Origin: Allobosea sp. Root381
Lineage (GTDB): Bacteria > Pseudomonadota > Alphaproteobacteria > Rhizobiales > Beijerinckiaceae
Direction of reading: 5' to 3'
DNA: 64,000 nucleotides
Assembly (NCBI RefSeq): GCF_001429395.1
Contig: NZ_LMJT01000007.1
Coordinates: 1-64,000 of the forward strand
Within the stretch, counting starts at the first letter, position 1. Each line of letters starts with the position of its first letter. The position numbers and the translations under genes are program-made. This document shows, in pieces, positions 42,153 through 52,983 of the stretch. The notes beneath the pieces were generated by a model that was not told the DNA's origin, did not search any database, and saw only the letters and a list, made by a program, of their open reading frames with translations.

Positions 42153-44072
42153 ATGAAATGGGGTTCACTGGCCAAGCAGCACCGCAGAGCGTTGACGCGG
42201 TCCGTCTGTCGCTTCCTGGCGTATTGCGACTTGATCCGGCATTGCCGACCTTACGTCGACGCCCATAGCTCGTTTGCGATCGTTGTCGTGTTGCCTCCAG
42301 GAGGGAACATCGACCAATACAAGGAAGCCGCCATCGTCGCTTTTGCGGAGCCCGAGCCGCGAACGCGCTTCGACTTCGAGAAGACAAACGTCCTGATCGC
42401 CGACAAGGATTGGCAAAGGAAAGAGAGGCTCACCCTCGAGGCGCTGGTTAACTACGATCGGCTCGTCGTGCTCGCGAAGACCCGCTCGGACGTTCACGAG
42501 AAGGCGCTCGCGGTAGCCGATGCCGTCATATCGCTCGGTGCGCCCGAGGTCGGTCACGTCGTGGCCGCGGCCCGTCTCTGCCTGAGGCAGCGTATCGGCG
42601 AGAACCTCGCGCGCGAACTCGCGGGCATACCCCTCGACCTGATCGCGGTGACGGTTCGACGCGGTCGGCCCGTGGAACGGTCCGTCGAAATGGTCCGGAT
42701 CATGACGCAGAAGGCTGACAAGCCCGAGGCCGGTCAGGTTGGCGTCGAGTCCCTCTACGGGTTCGGCGAGGCCGCCACCTGGGCAACCGAGCTCGCGACC
42801 GATCTGAAGGACTGGCAGGCAGGCCGTATCGGTTGGGCCGACGTCGACCGGGGGATTCTGCTTAGTGGTCCGCCTGGCGTCGGGAAGACGACCTTCGCCC
42901 GGGCCCTGGCGAGTACCACCGGAGCTCATCTCGTCGTCGGTTCCATCGCTAGATGGCAGGCTCGCGGGCATCTCGGCGACCTGTTGAAGGCGATGAGAGC
43001 GGCGTTCGACGAGGCGAAACAGCGCGCCCCCGCGATCGTGTTCATAGACGAGATCGATGCCGTCGGCTCACGGGAGGATTTCCGCGGGCATAGTGCGCAG
43101 TATTCCACGGAGGTCGTCGCCGGGCTGCTGGAGTGCATCGACGGCGTCGAGGGGCGTGCCGGCGTCATCGTCGTGGGCGTTTGTAATCATCCTCATAAGC
43201 TGGACCCTGCATTGATCAGGCCCGGAAGGTTGGACCGGCATGTGAGGATTCCGCTTCCCGACACCGTCGCCCGTGAGGGGATTCTCCGCTTCCATCTCGC
43301 CGGAGACCTAGCCGGTCACGACGTCGGCCCAGTTGTCCGGCGGACGGAAGGGTGGAGCGGTGCCGGCCTGGAGAAGGTCGTTCGAGAGGCCCGTCGCATT
43401 GCGAGGCGCGAGCGTCGAGCCGTGTCGTCATCGGACCTGGAAGCATCGCTGCCGAAGCGAATCGCCATTCCGGAAGAGCTGGTGCGACGAGCCGCCATCC
43501 ACGAGTGCGGTCACGCCATCGCGTTCATGTCGTTCGGGCGGCCGTTCGAGGCGCTGGAGCTGACCGACGTGTCAGAGGGAGCGGACGGATACCAGCCGCT
43601 GGGGTTCATTCAGATGACGGGCTCCGAGCCGCGAGCCTCGACCGCCGCCACCATTCGCGATGACATCTGCGGATTGCTCGGGGGCATGGCGGCCGAGGAA
43701 GTCCTCCTCGGCGCCAGATCCGCCGCCGGCGGCGGCGCCCGAGATAGCGATCTGCATCGGGCCACCCTTGCCGCTGTGCGCCTCGAGGCAAGTTTCGGTC
43801 TCGGCTCGGGGATGTCGTTCATCGCGGAGGATCGCGAGACGGACCTGATGTCCGCGCTCAGGCTGTCCAACGAACTGCGTTCGAAGGTCGACAAGACCCT
43901 TGCGACGGAGATGGCTAGGGCCTGTGCCATCGTCGAAGCGCATCAGCAGACGCTTTTGAGGGCTAGTGATGCGCTGTTGGCGAGACGGCGGCTTTCAAGC
44001 GCTGAGTTCAGCCGAATGATTGCCCCAGAGGATTTGCGGAGAGCCGAGGACGACTTTTCTCGCAGCCTCTAG
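42153..44072 (+). CDS. Soluble FtsH-like AAA ATPase with M41 zinc-protease domain
   Basis: The 639-residue protein joins an AAA module to an M41 peptidase, as in FtsH. Walker A is GPPGVGKT (239-246), Walker B IVFIDE (295-300), sensor-1 Asn345 in VCNHPH, and arginine fingers lie in LIRPGRLDRH. The zinc site is HECGH (450-454), with the third ligand probably in ARDSDLHRAT (about 529-538). Unlike FtsH it has no membrane helices; about 195 N-terminal residues form an unknown domain. It should unfold and degrade proteins in the cytoplasm. A true FtsH is presumably encoded elsewhere. The target and trigger are unknown. Confidence 0.8.
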   Translation: MKWGSLAKQHRRALTRSVCRFLAYCDLIRHCRPYVDAHSSFAIVVVLPPGGNIDQYKEAAIVAFAEPEPRTRFDFEKTNVLIADKDWQRKERLTLEALVNYDRLVVLAKTRSDVHEKALAVADAVISLGAPEVGHVVAAARLCLRQRIGENLARELAGIPLDLIAVTVRRGRPVERSVEMVRIMTQKADKPEAGQVGVESLYGFGEAATWATELATDLKDWQAGRIGWADVDRGILLSGPPGVGKTTFARALASTTGAHLVVGSIARWQARGHLGDLLKAMRAAFDEAKQRAPAIVFIDEIDAVGSREDFRGHSAQYSTEVVAGLLECIDGVEGRAGVIVVGVCNHPHKLDPALIRPGRLDRHVRIPLPDTVAREGILRFHLAGDLAGHDVGPVVRRTEGWSGAGLEKVVREARRIARRERRAVSSSDLEASLPKRIAIPEELVRRAAIHECGHAIAFMSFGRPFEALELTDVSEGADGYQPLGFIQMTGSEPRASTAATIRDDICGLLGGMAAEEVLLGARSAAGGGARDSDLHRATLAAVRLEASFGLGSGMSFIAEDRETDLMSALRLSNELRSKVDKTLATEMARACAIVEAHQQTLLRASDALLARRRLSSAEFSRMIAPEDLRRAEDDFSRSL

Positions 44073-44540
44073 CCACCGCGCATTCCCGGCACGCAGCGAT
44101 TGGATTTCCGCAGTCCTGTCCCGCGAGGGCGTCGAGTCGCGCACAATGCCAAGATCAAGACCACCGTCGCACCGTAGCTCCCACAAGGAGTTGTTTAGCT
44201 GACGTGAGCCCGACGCGCGCTTTCACGGCGCCGACAGGCATGGCCAAGCAGCGCTGCTTCTGCTGTCGCGCTCTTTCCGGGATACGCTGGATTGAGAACG
44301 AAGCGATCGATCCTGCGAAGGGTGGCAGGATGGGGCGCACCAGTGCTGCATCCGAACCGGGCTGCACACAACCTGGCCCGGCTACGGCGCTATTGAGGGC
44401 GCGCCGGGCCAGGCCGTGCACAACCCTCGTCGTCGAGCTTCAGTCGAAGGCTACCTTTTGAGCGGCCGGAATAAGCGTCGACGTTGTTGTCGTCGACGTC
44501 CATTTCCGCGAAAAACCGCCTCCCGAGTTCCCCGGAATAA
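44073..44540. other. Intergenic region between the AAA-M41 gene and nrdJ
   Basis: These 468 bases lie between convergent genes. A GTG-started frame of 85 codons (44204-44461, AAGGAG 12 bases upstream) has no recognisable pattern and is not called. A strong hairpin lies at 44363-44420 and a palindromic CGTCGACG pair at 44476-44483 and 44491-44498. Confidence 0.5.
44363..44420. repeat. Strong inverted repeat (possible terminator or small RNA)
   Basis: An 11-base perfect stem (44372-44382 with 44403-44413) is nested in a 5-base outer stem (44363-44367 with 44416-44420), with further pairing inside the loop. No T-run follows on either strand, so it is not a clear terminator. Confidence 0.5.
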
Positions 44541-47500
44541 CTATGAGCACCCGGTTGTAGAACCGCATGTATTGCACTTCAAGCAGGTTCCGTTCCGCAC
44601 CAGCGTGAAATTCCCGCACTCGCCGCAGCTGTCGCCGACATAGCCCTTCATGATCGCCTCGGCCCGGCGTTCGGACTGGGTCGGCTGAGCCGCGGGGGCC
44701 GAGAATCCGAGCGTGGCCATCTCGGCCTCGCCGTATTCCTCTGGTGCTTCCTTCAGTGCCGTCGCGCCCGCCGTGGCCAAGGCCGTGACGTTGGAGACCG
44801 AGCGCGCGACCGTGTCGAGAGGGGCGGGGGCGCCGCCCTGGATCGCGTGGAAGTTGATCGGCTTGCCACGGCGGAAGCCGGTCGAGGCGAGCGGGCTCGA
44901 GGTCAGCGGTGCGACCACGTCAGGAGCCTTGTCCTGACCGACGCCGCCGCCGATCACGTCATGGCCGATCTCGCTCGGGTCGATATGGGCGAGGTCGTGC
45001 CGGCCGAGATAGGAGATCGCCAGCTCGCGGAAGACGTAATCGAGGATCGAGGTCGCGTTCTTGATCGACTGGTTGCCCTGCACGAAGCCCGAGGGCTCGA
45101 AGCGGGTGAAGGTGAAGGCCTCGACATACTCCTCCAGCGGCACGCCATATTGCAGGCCGAGCGAGACCGCGATGGCGAAGTTGTTCATCATCGCCCGGAA
45201 GGCAGCGCCCTCCTTGTGCATGTCGATGAAGATCTCGCCCAAGCGCCCATCGGCATATTCGCCGGTGTGGACATAGACCTTGTGGCCGCCGACGACCGCC
45301 TTCTGGATGTAGCCGGTGCGGCGGGAGGGCATCTTCTCGCGCTCGCGCACCAGCTTCTCGACGATGCGCTCGACGATCTTCTCCGAGATCTGCGTCGCAC
45401 GCGCTGCCATCGGCGCCTGGATCAGCGCCTCGACCGCGTCGTCCGCATCCTCGTCCTCATCGGCGATCAGGGCCGAATTCAAGGGCTGCGACAGCTTCGA
45501 GCCGTCGCGGTAGAGGGCATTCGCCTTCAGCGCCAGCTTCCAGGAGAGCATGTAGGCGCTCTTGCAGTCCTCGACGGTCGCGTCGTTGGGCATGTTGATG
45601 GTCTTGGAGATCGCGCCCGAGATGAAGGGCTGCGCCGCGGCCATCATGCGGATATGGCTGTCGACCGACAGGTAGCGCTTGCCGATCCGACCGCAAGGGT
45701 TGGCGCAGTCGAAGACGACGTAGTGCTCCACCTTGAGATGCGGGGCGCCTTCCAGCGTCATCGCGCCGCAGACATGGGCGTTCGCCGCCTCGATCTCGGC
45801 CTTGCTGAAGCCGAGGAAGGGCAGGAGCTCGAACGACATGTCGTTCAGCTTCTCGGCCGGGACCTTTAGCGTCTGGGTCAGGAAATCCTCGCCCAGCGTC
45901 CATTTGTTGAAGACGAACTTGATGTCGAAGGCGCTTTTCAGCCCCTTCTCGACCGCGTCGATCTTCTCATCGCTGAAGCCCTTGGCCCGCAGCGACCCCG
46001 GATTGATGCCAGGCGCCTGCTTCATCGAGCCGTGGCCGACGGCATAGGCCTCGATCTCGGCGATATCAGCCTCGCGATAGCCGAGAGCGCGCAGGGCGTC
46101 CGGCACGGCGCGGTTGATGATCTTGAAGTAACCGCCGCCGGCGAGCTTCTTGAACTTCACCAGCGCGAAGTCGGGCTCGATGCCGGTGGTGTCGCAATCC
46201 ATGACGAGGCCGATCGTGCCTGTCGGCGCGATCACGGTCGCCTGGGCATTGCGGTAGCCATAGCGCTTGCCCTGGTCGAGCGCCTCGTCCCAGACGATGC
46301 GGGCGCGCTCGGACATGGTGACGGCGGAACCGCCGAGGCGGGCCAGCGTGCCGTGGTCGAGCGGCACCGGCGTGACCTGCAGCCCCTCATAGCCGTCGGC
46401 CTGGCCGTGGGCCGCGGTGCGGTGGTTGCGGATGACGCGCAGCATGTGGCTGGCGTTCTTCTTGTAGCCGGGGAAGGGGCCGAGCTCACCCGCCATCTCG
46501 GCCGAGGTCGCATAGGAGACGCCGGTCATGATCGCGGTCAGCGCGCCAGCGAGCGCACGGCCCTCGTCGGAGTCGTAGCCGAGGCCCATGGTCATCAGCA
46601 GGCCGCCGATATTGGCGTAGCCGAGGCCGAGCGTGCGGTACTCGTAGGAGAGCTCGGCGATCTCGCGGGACGGGAACTGCGCCATCGTCACCGAGATCTC
46701 GAGCACGACCGTCCAGAGCCGGCAGAGATGCTCATAGGCCGCGACGTCGAAGCTCTTGGTCTGCGTGTCGTAGAACTGCAGCAGATTGGCCGAGGCCAGG
46801 TTGCAGGCCGTGTCGTCGAGGAACATGTATTCCGAGCACGGGTTCGAGGCGCGAATCCGCCCCGAGGCCGGGCAGGTGTGCCAATCGTTCATCGTCGTGT
46901 TGAAGTGCAGGCCCGGATCGGCCGAGGCCCAGGCGGCGTGGCCGATCTTCTCCCAGAGATCGCGCGCCTTGAGCGTCTTCATCACCTTGCGGGTCGTGCG
47001 GCTGGTGAGGTTCCAGTCTGCATCGGTTTCCACCGCGCGCAGGAAGTCGTCGGTCAGCGAGACCGAGTTGTTCGAGTTCTGGCCGGAGACGGTGAGATAG
47101 GCCTCGGAATCCCAATCGGTGTCATAGGTGTCGAAGGCGATGTCCTTGTAGCCCTGGCGGGCGAACTGGACGACGCGCTTGATGTAGTTGTCGGGCACCA
47201 TCGCCTTGCGGGCGAGCTTGATCTCGCGCTTCAGGGCAGGGTTCTTCTCGGGGTCGAAGCAGGAGTCGCCTTCGCCCTCGCAGTTCACGCAGGCCTTGAG
47301 CACGGCCTTCATGTGCTTCTGGACGGTCTTGGAGCCGGTGACGAGGGCCGCGACCTTCTGCTCCTCCTTCACCTTCCAGTCGATATAAGCCTCGATGTCG
47401 GGATGGTCGGCATCGACCACGACCATCTTGGCGGCGCGGCGCGTGGTGCCGCCCGACTTGATCGCGCCAGCCGCGCGGTCGCCGATCTTGAGGAAGGACA

Positions 47501-48263
47501 TCAGGCCGGACGAGCGGCCGCCGCCGGCGAGCTTCTCGCCCTCGCCACGGAGCATTGAGAAGTTCGAGCCGGTGCCGGAGCCGTATTTGAACAGGCGCGC
47601 CTCGCGGACCCAGAGGTCCATGATACCGCCCTCGTTGACGAGGTCGTCCTGCACGCCCTGGATGAAGCAGGCATGGGGCTGCGGATGCTCATAGCTCGAC
47701 TTCGACTTCACCAGCTTGCCGGTCTTGAAGTCGACGTAGAAATGGCCCTGGCTGGGGCCGTCGATGCCATAGGCCCAGTGCAGGCCGGTGTTGAACCATT
47801 GCGGCGAGTTCGGCGCGACGCGCTGGGTCGCGAGCATGAAGCGCAACTCGTCATGGAAGGCCGCGGCATCCTCCTCGGAGGAGAAATAGCCGCCCTTCCA
47901 GCCCCAATAGGTCCAGCAGCCGGCAAGACGGTCGAAGACCTGCTTGGAGGAGATCTCGGAACCGTAGCGCTCGCCCTCGGGCAGCTCTGCGAGAGTGGCC
48001 TCGTCCGGCACGGAGCGCCAGAGGAAGGAGGGAAGGTCGTTCTCCTCGACCTTCTTCAGGCGCGCGGGCACGCCCGCCTTGCGGAAATACTTCTGTGCGA
48101 GCACGTCGCTGGCGACCTGCGACCAGGCCTCCGGCACCTCGATGCCGTCCAGCCTGAACACGATCGAACCGTCCGGGTTCTTGATCTCGCTGACGGCCGA
48201 GCGGAACGGAATCGCGACATAGGGCGACTGTCCGGCGGAGGTATAGCGGCGCTCGATGCGCAT
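44541..48263 (-). CDS. nrdJ: Vitamin B12-dependent ribonucleoside-diphosphate reductase (class II)
   Basis: The 1240-residue adenosylcobalamin-dependent enzyme makes deoxyribonucleotides. Signatures include [35 protein letters not shown], the [16 protein letters not shown] active-site segment, [17 protein letters not shown], and a C-terminal zinc-type cluster CGECG...CLKCNTCG. The start [15 protein letters not shown] at 48263 is used; the frame is open 67 codons upstream. Three NrdR-like boxes lie about 260 bases before the start, consistent with NrdR control. No cobalamin riboswitch was recognised. Presence of nrdJ implies need for cobalamin. Confidence 0.95.
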   Translation of the reverse strand: MRIERRYTSAGQSPYVAIPFRSAVSEIKNPDGSIVFRLDGIEVPEAWSQVASDVLAQKYFRKAGVPARLKKVEENDLPSFLWRSVPDEATLAELPEGERYGSEISSKQVFDRLAGCWTYWGWKGGYFSSEEDAAAFHDELRFMLATQRVAPNSPQWFNTGLHWAYGIDGPSQGHFYVDFKTGKLVKSKSSYEHPQPHACFIQGVQDDLVNEGGIMDLWVREARLFKYGSGTGSNFSMLRGEGEKLAGGGRSSGLMSFLKIGDRAAGAIKSGGTTRRAAKMVVVDADHPDIEAYIDWKVKEEQKVAALVTGSKTVQKHMKAVLKACVNCEGEGDSCFDPEKNPALKREIKLARKAMVPDNYIKRVVQFARQGYKDIAFDTYDTDWDSEAYLTVSGQNSNNSVSLTDDFLRAVETDADWNLTSRTTRKVMKTLKARDLWEKIGHAAWASADPGLHFNTTMNDWHTCPASGRIRASNPCSEYMFLDDTACNLASANLLQFYDTQTKSFDVAAYEHLCRLWTVVLEISVTMAQFPSREIAELSYEYRTLGLGYANIGGLLMTMGLGYDSDEGRALAGALTAIMTGVSYATSAEMAGELGPFPGYKKNASHMLRVIRNHRTAAHGQADGYEGLQVTPVPLDHGTLARLGGSAVTMSERARIVWDEALDQGKRYGYRNAQATVIAPTGTIGLVMDCDTTGIEPDFALVKFKKLAGGGYFKIINRAVPDALRALGYREADIAEIEAYAVGHGSMKQAPGINPGSLRAKGFSDEKIDAVEKGLKSAFDIKFVFNKWTLGEDFLTQTLKVPAEKLNDMSFELLPFLGFSKAEIEAANAHVCGAMTLEGAPHLKVEHYVVFDCANPCGRIGKRYLSVDSHIRMMAAAQPFISGAISKTINMPNDATVEDCKSAYMLSWKLALKANALYRDGSKLSQPLNSALIADEDEDADDAVEALIQAPMAARATQISEKIVERIVEKLVREREKMPSRRTGYIQKAVVGGHKVYVHTGEYADGRLGEIFIDMHKEGAAFRAMMNNFAIAVSLGLQYGVPLEEYVEAFTFTRFEPSGFVQGNQSIKNATSILDYVFRELAISYLGRHDLAHIDPSEIGHDVIGGGVGQDKAPDVVAPLTSSPLASTGFRRGKPINFHAIQGGAPAPLDTVARSVSNVTALATAGATALKEAPEEYGEAEMATLGFSAPAAQPTQSERRAEAIMKGYVGDSCGECGNFTLVRNGTCLKCNTCGSTTGCS

Positions 48264-49004
48264 GATCTGTCGTCCCTTACATGTGCCGCGAGCGAAGAAT
48301 GCTTCGCCCGGCCGGCATCTGCCGGCGCTGTCTTCTGAAACTCGGTTCGATGCGTTCGGCTCCGTGACGATACTTCCGCCCACGGAGCCGGCCGCCACCA
48401 GAAAGGCCCGCGCGCGCTCCCTCGCTCTGCACTTTCGTGTAGATGCTGGGCCGGCCCTGACCACTCTGGAAACTCGGTTCGCAGCTATCCAGAGGCGTCG
48501 CCGCCACCCGTCATGCGATGTCCAAAATCTAGTGCGGAATGCGGGGGTAAGTCAAGGAATAGTGTGCCGGCAAGGCGTTGATCACGACATATAGTGGGTA
48601 TCTGTGAAGTCAGGGGATAAGTTTCAAGGCCCGGGGCAAGCCTCGGAAATCGCAGGCAGAATCATGGCGTCCTCGCTGAAGGTGCCATGGCGGGGCCGGC
48701 CGTGGAGCCCCTAAAATGCGGCCGAGTTTGGTTAACTGTGTCTTTCCTGCATTGCCCATGCGTCAAGCTGACGGCGGCAAGGCAGGATCGACGCACAAGC
48801 ATTTGAAAGGCGGGCCTTTCGGCAGGCCGAACCGGAGCGAGGCGGTGGCCGAAAGGTGGTCGAATCATGGCCATCGTCGGCCGTCCGAAATTCGCAGGTC
48901 CCGCGAATCCTGTGGACTGGACAGGGCAGGGCGCTGGCGCCATAAGTCGCCCATAACCGCGCGCACCCGTGCGCGCTCGATCGAAGCGTTGCGGATCGAC
49001 GACG
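48264..49004. other. Upstream region of nrdJ and of the NDUFA12 gene
   Basis: This divergent gap of about 740 bases holds the NrdR-like boxes (48520-48597). Frames at 48716-49186 and 48256-48594 are shadows without ribosome sites. I see no tRNA, riboswitch or mobile remnant in it. Confidence 0.5.
48520..48597. promoter_or_regulatory. Three candidate NrdR boxes upstream of nrdJ
   Basis: Compared with the palindromic 16-base NrdR consensus (acaCwAtATaTwGtgt), matches occur at 48582-48597 (12 of 16), 48550-48565 (11 of 16) and 48520-48535 (10 of 16). They begin 32 and 30 bases apart, close to three helical turns, the usual NrdR spacing. The boxes were scored by eye. Confidence 0.5.
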
Positions 49005-49415
49005 ATGAAGCCTTGGCTGCTGCAGATCTTCACCTGGTGGAACGGCCAGACCATCGGCACACGCTTCCACACCTGGCGCTTCGGCGAGCGCGTCGGCGCG
49101 GACGAGTTCGGCAATGTCTATTACCGCACCAAGGGTGGGGTGAAGGACAAGGCGCTCGGCTATCAGCGCCGCTGGGTGATTTATAACGGTGAGGCCGAGG
49201 CCTCGAAGGTCCCGCCCGGCTGGAAGGGCTGGTTGCAGCACACCGTCGAGGTCGCGCCGTCCGAGGAGAGCTATCAGCCGCGCGAGTGGCAACTGCCGCA
49301 CGAGCAGAACTGGACCGGGACCGCGCTCGCCTACCGTCCCAAGGGGTCGATCCTCGGCGAGGGCGAGCGCCCGGCCGCGACCGGCGACTACGAAGCCTGG
49401 ACGCCGGGCCGCTGA
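49005..49415 (+). CDS. NADH:ubiquinone oxidoreductase accessory subunit NDUFA12
   Basis: The 136-residue protein is the bacterial homologue of complex I subunit B17.2. The family pattern is present: LLQIFTWWNGQTIGTRFHTWRFGERVGADEFGNVYY at about residues 5-40, then RRWVIYNGEAEASKVPPGWKGWLQHT and QLPHEQNWTGTALAYRPKGS. It should bind complex I on the cytoplasmic side. The ATG at 49005 is in frame with the conserved start MKPWLLQIF; upstream codons are not conserved. The next gene, DUF2155, follows in the same direction, as in many Rhizobiales. Confidence 0.92.
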   Translation: MKPWLLQIFTWWNGQTIGTRFHTWRFGERVGADEFGNVYYRTKGGVKDKALGYQRRWVIYNGEAEASKVPPGWKGWLQHTVEVAPSEESYQPREWQLPHEQNWTGTALAYRPKGSILGEGERPAATGDYEAWTPGR

Positions 49416-49543
49416 GACGACTGCGGGTGGCGCGGGCAGCCGCCCTTTTTCCGCTGCGATTGGCGTGTTACTGGCGCGCCGTCGCGGTTCGGCCGCGCCC
49501 TCGCAGAGATTCGCGCGCCCTCGCAGAAATCCATAAGGCTACC

Positions 49544-50164
49544 ATGCCGTCGCCCCACCGCCTTTCCGTTCTGGCCGGCCTGCTCTCGACCATGTGCCTG
49601 TCGCTCGCGCTGACTGGCCAGGCCGCTGCGGACCGCATCCGCAATCCGACCGCGGTGTTCGCCGGGCTCGACAAGATCACCGGCCGGATCATCTCTTTCG
49701 AGGTCGCGGTCGACGAGACCGTGCAGTTCGGCGCGCTCCAGTTGACGCCACGCGTCTGCTGGACCAGGCCACCGACCGAGGCGCCCCAGACGACCAGCTT
49801 CACCGAGGTGGACGAGGTTACCTTCAACAACGAGTACCGGCGCATCTTCACCGGCTGGATGTATGCGGCGAGTCCGGGCCTGCACGGCGTCGAGCACGCG
49901 ATCTACGACGTCTGGCTGACCGACTGCAAAGGCGGGACGGAGCTGGTGGTCGATCCGAAGGAGCCGGAGCCGCCGGTCGTCGAAGAGCCGCGTCGGACGC
50001 GGCCAGCGCCGGCCCGGGACGTCAACCAGCAGCCCGGCCTGCCGCCGCCTGGCCAGCGCATCGACGTTCTGCCGCCGCAGGGCGTGCCGGTCGCGCCGCG
50101 CCAGGAGCCGAGGCAGCGCTTTTTTCCGACCAATCCCGGCCGCGATCCATCGGGCAGCAACTGA
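49544..50164 (+). CDS. DUF2155 periplasmic protein
   Basis: The 206-residue protein has a Sec signal peptide (residues 1-28, VLAGLLSTMCLSLALTGQAAA) and a DUF2155 domain: ADRIRNPTAVFAGLDKITGRIISFEV, LQLTPRVCWTRPPTEAP, FTGWMYAASPGLHGVEHAIYDVWLTDC. The two Cys residues could form a disulphide. A Pro/Arg-rich tail of about 70 residues follows. It is periplasmic and of unknown role. The ATG at 49544 was chosen because the signal peptide begins there. The gene converges on aat. Confidence 0.88.
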   Translation: MPSPHRLSVLAGLLSTMCLSLALTGQAAADRIRNPTAVFAGLDKITGRIISFEVAVDETVQFGALQLTPRVCWTRPPTEAPQTTSFTEVDEVTFNNEYRRIFTGWMYAASPGLHGVEHAIYDVWLTDCKGGTELVVDPKEPEPPVVEEPRRTRPAPARDVNQQPGLPPPGQRIDVLPPQGVPVAPRQEPRQRFFPTNPGRDPSGSN

Positions 50165-50186
50165 GGCCCAGTCGGGCCCCGGCACC

Positions 50187-50870
50187 TCAGCCAGGCTGGA
50201 GCGCCATTAGGGCCTGCGTCCCGGTGATGTGCGCGCCCGGAGGCCAGGCGCCCCAGTTCCCAGGCATGGCGAGCGCACGCTCGAGCAACAGCTGATAGAC
50301 TGCGCGCGGAACCTCCTGCGTTCCGAACTGGGCGAGATGGGCGGTCTGGAACTGCGCGTCGAGCAGGCTGTAGCCGCCCTGACGCAGGCGCGCCACGAGA
50401 TGGACGAGCGCGACCTTCGAGGCGTCGGTCTCGCGGCGGAACATGCTCTCGCCGAAGAAGGCGCCGCCCAAGGACATGCCATAGAGCCCCCCGACGAGAC
50501 GGTTCTCCCGCCAGCACTCGACCGTATGGACATGGCCGAGCCGGAACAGCTCTCCGAAGATCTCGCGGATCCGGCCGCTGATCCAGGTTTCCGGCCGGTC
50601 GTCCTGCGCTTCGGCGCAGGCGTCGATGACGGCCTCGAACGCCGTGTCGACCCTGACCTCGAACCGCTCGCTGCGCACCGTGCGGGCGAGCCGCGAAGGC
50701 AGATGGAAACGGTCGAGCGGTATGACGCCGCGCTGCTCCGGCTCGACCCAAAACAGGTTTGGATCATCGGCCGCCTCCGCCATCGGGAAGATGCCGGCCG
50801 CATAGGCGCGCAGCATGATCTCCGGCGTGATCTCAGGGGCGCGGACGGGAATGGAGCGAGCCTTCATCAC
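50187..50870 (-). CDS. aat: Leucyl/phenylalanyl-tRNA-protein transferase
   Basis: The 227-residue enzyme adds Leu or Phe to the N-termini of proteins with N-terminal Arg or Lys, marking them for ClpS-ClpAP. Typical motifs are [32 protein letters not shown] (residues about 22-53), [30 protein letters not shown] (about 114-143), and [12 protein letters not shown]. Two Met codons start the frame at 50870; either may be used. It lies 22 bases from the convergent DUF2155 gene, with a short GGCCC-GGGCC hairpin between. Confidence 0.95.
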   Translation of the reverse strand: MMKARSIPVRAPEITPEIMLRAYAAGIFPMAEAADDPNLFWVEPEQRGVIPLDRFHLPSRLARTVRSERFEVRVDTAFEAVIDACAEAQDDRPETWISGRIREIFGELFRLGHVHTVECWRENRLVGGLYGMSLGGAFFGESMFRRETDASKVALVHLVARLRQGGYSLLDAQFQTAHLAQFGTQEVPRAVYQLLLERALAMPGNWGAWPPGAHITGTQALMALQPG

Positions 50871-51063
50871 GGCAGGGGAGCGCGGGGCGGCGGGCTATGT
50901 CAAATGCGGGCTATGTCAAATGAATGAGGATCTCGGTCTCGTCATGGTCGCTCTTCTCCCGGCCATCCACGTCGTCCGTGGTCGAGACCAATGTTCAAGT
51001 CGTGCATGCTCGCCACAAGGGCGAGCATGACGGGCGGAGCTGATCGCCTTGACGTGGCCGCCC

Positions 51064-52428
51064 TCAGGCCGTGCCGTTTTCTTCCATGCCGCCGGCGGCC
51101 AGGAATTTCTCCAGCCAGTGGATGTTGTAGTCGCCATTCAGGATATCCGGGTTGCGGACGAGCGTCCGGAACAGCGGAAGGGTCGTGTCGACGCCGTCAA
51201 CGACGAATTCGTCGAGGGAACGGCGCAGCCGCATCAGGCATTCGGCCCGGTTGCGGCCATGCACGATCAGCTTGCCTACGAGCGAGTCATAATGAGGCGG
51301 GATCGTGTAGCCCTGATAGGCGGCCGAATCGACCCGCACGCCGAGGCCACCCGGGGTATGGAACGAGACGATTTTGCCGGGAGAGGGGCGGAAGCTCGCG
51401 GGATGCTCGGCATTGACGCGGCATTCGATGGCGTGGCCTTCGATGACGATGTCGGCCTGCTTCAGCGAGAGCGGCGCGCCCGCTGCGATGCGGATCTGCT
51501 CGTTTACAAGGTCGATCCCGGTGATCATCTCGGTGACCGGATGCTCGACCTGGATGCGGGTGTTCATTTCGATGAAATAGAACTCGCCATCCTCATAGAG
51601 GAACTCGATCGTACCGGCACCGAGATAGCCGAGCTTGGCCATCGCGTCGGCGCAGATCTTGCCGATCCTGTCGCGCTCGCCGGCATTGAGAGCGGGCGAC
51701 GGACCTTCCTCCCAGACCTTTTGGTGGCGGCGCTGCAGCGAGCAGTCGCGCTCGCCGAGATGGATGGCGTGGCCCTGGCCGTCGCCCAGAACCTGGATTT
51801 CGATATGGCGCGGCTTCTCGAGATATTTCTCGATATAGACCGCATCGTCGCCGAAATTGGCCTTGGCTTCGGTGCGGGCGGTGGAGAGCGCAACCGACAT
51901 CTCCTCTTCGCTGCGGACCACCTTCATGCCCTTGCCGCCGCCGCCGGAGGCCGCCTTGATGATGACCGGGAAGCCGATCTCGGCGGCGATGCGCAAGGCT
52001 TCGCCGTCATCCGTGACGCCGCCCTCGGAGCCAGGGACGCAGGGAATGCCGAGCGCCTTCGCCGTGCGCTTGGCCTCGATCTTGTCGCCCATGCTGCGGA
52101 TATGCTCGGCCTTGGGGCCGATGAAGGTGATGTTGTGACGCGCGAGGATCTCGGCGAAGCGGGCATTCTCGGAGAGGAAGCCGTAGCCCGGATGGACCGC
52201 ATCGGCGCCGGTGATCTCGCAGGCGGCGATCAGGGCCGGAATGTTGAGATAGCTGTCGCGGGCGCTGGGCGGGCCGATGCAGACGCTTTCGTCGGCAAGG
52301 CGCACATGCATGGCGTTGGCGTCGGCCGTGGAATGCACCGCGACGGTGGCGATGCCGAGTTCCTTCGCGGCGCGAAGCACGCGCAGCGCGATCTCTCCAC
52401 GGTTGGCGATCAGGATCTTGTCGAACAT
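51064..52428 (-). CDS. accC: Acetyl-CoA carboxylase, biotin carboxylase subunit
   Basis: The 454-residue ATP-grasp enzyme carboxylates biotin on AccB, the first step of fatty acid synthesis. It opens with [24 protein letters not shown]; the glycine-rich ATP loop is [12 protein letters not shown] (about 155-166). The catalytic region holds [26 protein letters not shown] (about 275-300). The ATG at 52428 follows accB by 26 bases; the frame is open ten codons earlier. accB and accC form the usual operon, preceded by aroQ. Confidence 0.96.
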   Translation of the reverse strand: MFDKILIANRGEIALRVLRAAKELGIATVAVHSTADANAMHVRLADESVCIGPPSARDSYLNIPALIAACEITGADAVHPGYGFLSENARFAEILARHNITFIGPKAEHIRSMGDKIEAKRTAKALGIPCVPGSEGGVTDDGEALRIAAEIGFPVIIKAASGGGGKGMKVVRSEEEMSVALSTARTEAKANFGDDAVYIEKYLEKPRHIEIQVLGDGQGHAIHLGERDCSLQRRHQKVWEEGPSPALNAGERDRIGKICADAMAKLGYLGAGTIEFLYEDGEFYFIEMNTRIQVEHPVTEMITGIDLVNEQIRIAAGAPLSLKQADIVIEGHAIECRVNAEHPASFRPSPGKIVSFHTPGGLGVRVDSAAYQGYTIPPHYDSLVGKLIVHGRNRAECLMRLRRSLDEFVVDGVDTTLPLFRTLVRNPDILNGDYNIHWLEKFLAAGGMEENGTA

Positions 52429-52454
52429 CTTCGGTTCGCCGCTCGCAGGTCCGG

Positions 52455-52913
52455 TCACTCGATCACCAGAAGCGGCTCGCCGTATTCGACGGGCTGCCCA
52501 TCCTCGACCATGATCGCGACGACCTTGCCGGCACGCGGCGCGACGATGTCGTTGAAGGTCTTCATCGCCTCGACCAGCAGAACGCGCTCGCCGGCCTTCA
52601 CCACCGAGCCGACCTCGACGAACGGCTTTGCATCCGGCGAGGGGCGGCGATAGGCCGTGCCGACCATAGGCGAGGGCACCGCGCCCGGGTGGGCAGCGGC
52701 GGGCTTGCCCTCGACCGGCGCGGCGACTGCGGCGACGGGGGCCGCGGCGAGAATCGGCGCGGCGGACGGGACCTGGACGGTCGTCGTCAGGCTGCGCGCC
52801 ACGCGGACGCGCAGATCGCCTTTCTCGACCTCGATCTCGGTGAGATCGGTCTCGTTAAGGAGCTGCGCGAGCTCGCGCACAAGTTCGGGGTCAATCGGGC
52901 TTTTGGTCGCCAT
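52455..52913 (-). CDS. accB: Acetyl-CoA carboxylase biotin carboxyl carrier protein
   Basis: The 152-residue carrier protein has an N-terminal helical segment ([33 protein letters not shown]), an Ala/Pro linker (about 50-75) and a biotinyl domain from 78. The biotin-accepting Lys is in [11 protein letters not shown] (about residue 117), with the thumb region [13 protein letters not shown] typical of AccB. The start at 52913 is the conserved MATKSPIDP; the upstream open frame is not conserved. It precedes accC by 26 bases and follows aroQ by 70. Confidence 0.96.
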   Translation of the reverse strand: MATKSPIDPELVRELAQLLNETDLTEIEVEKGDLRVRVARSLTTTVQVPSAAPILAAAPVAAVAAPVEGKPAAAHPGAVPSPMVGTAYRRPSPDAKPFVEVGSVVKAGERVLLVEAMKTFNDIVAPRAGKVVAIMVEDGQPVEYGEPLLVIE

Positions 52914-52983
52914 GGCGGTTTCACCGTCTTCGTGGTCTTGGATGGGGCACCGGAGGCGCCCGCTGTGGATGGGGTCCGCGGCC

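Noticed and set aside
44204..44461. GTG-started 85-codon frame with AAGGAG upstream
   Set aside because: The spacing of 12 bases is long, no protein pattern is evident and it spans the strong hairpin at 44363-44420.
46032..47558. Long plus-strand open frame opposite nrdJ
   Set aside because: Antisense shadow; nrdJ motifs cover the whole stretch on the other strand.
48264..48600. Cobalamin riboswitch before nrdJ
   Set aside because: No B12-box-like GCCACTG was seen on the coding strand in this region.
1..48600. Integrated mobile element spanning the accessory genes
   Set aside because: No integrase, transposase, tRNA junction or flanking direct repeat was found. The accessory content alone does not prove an island.
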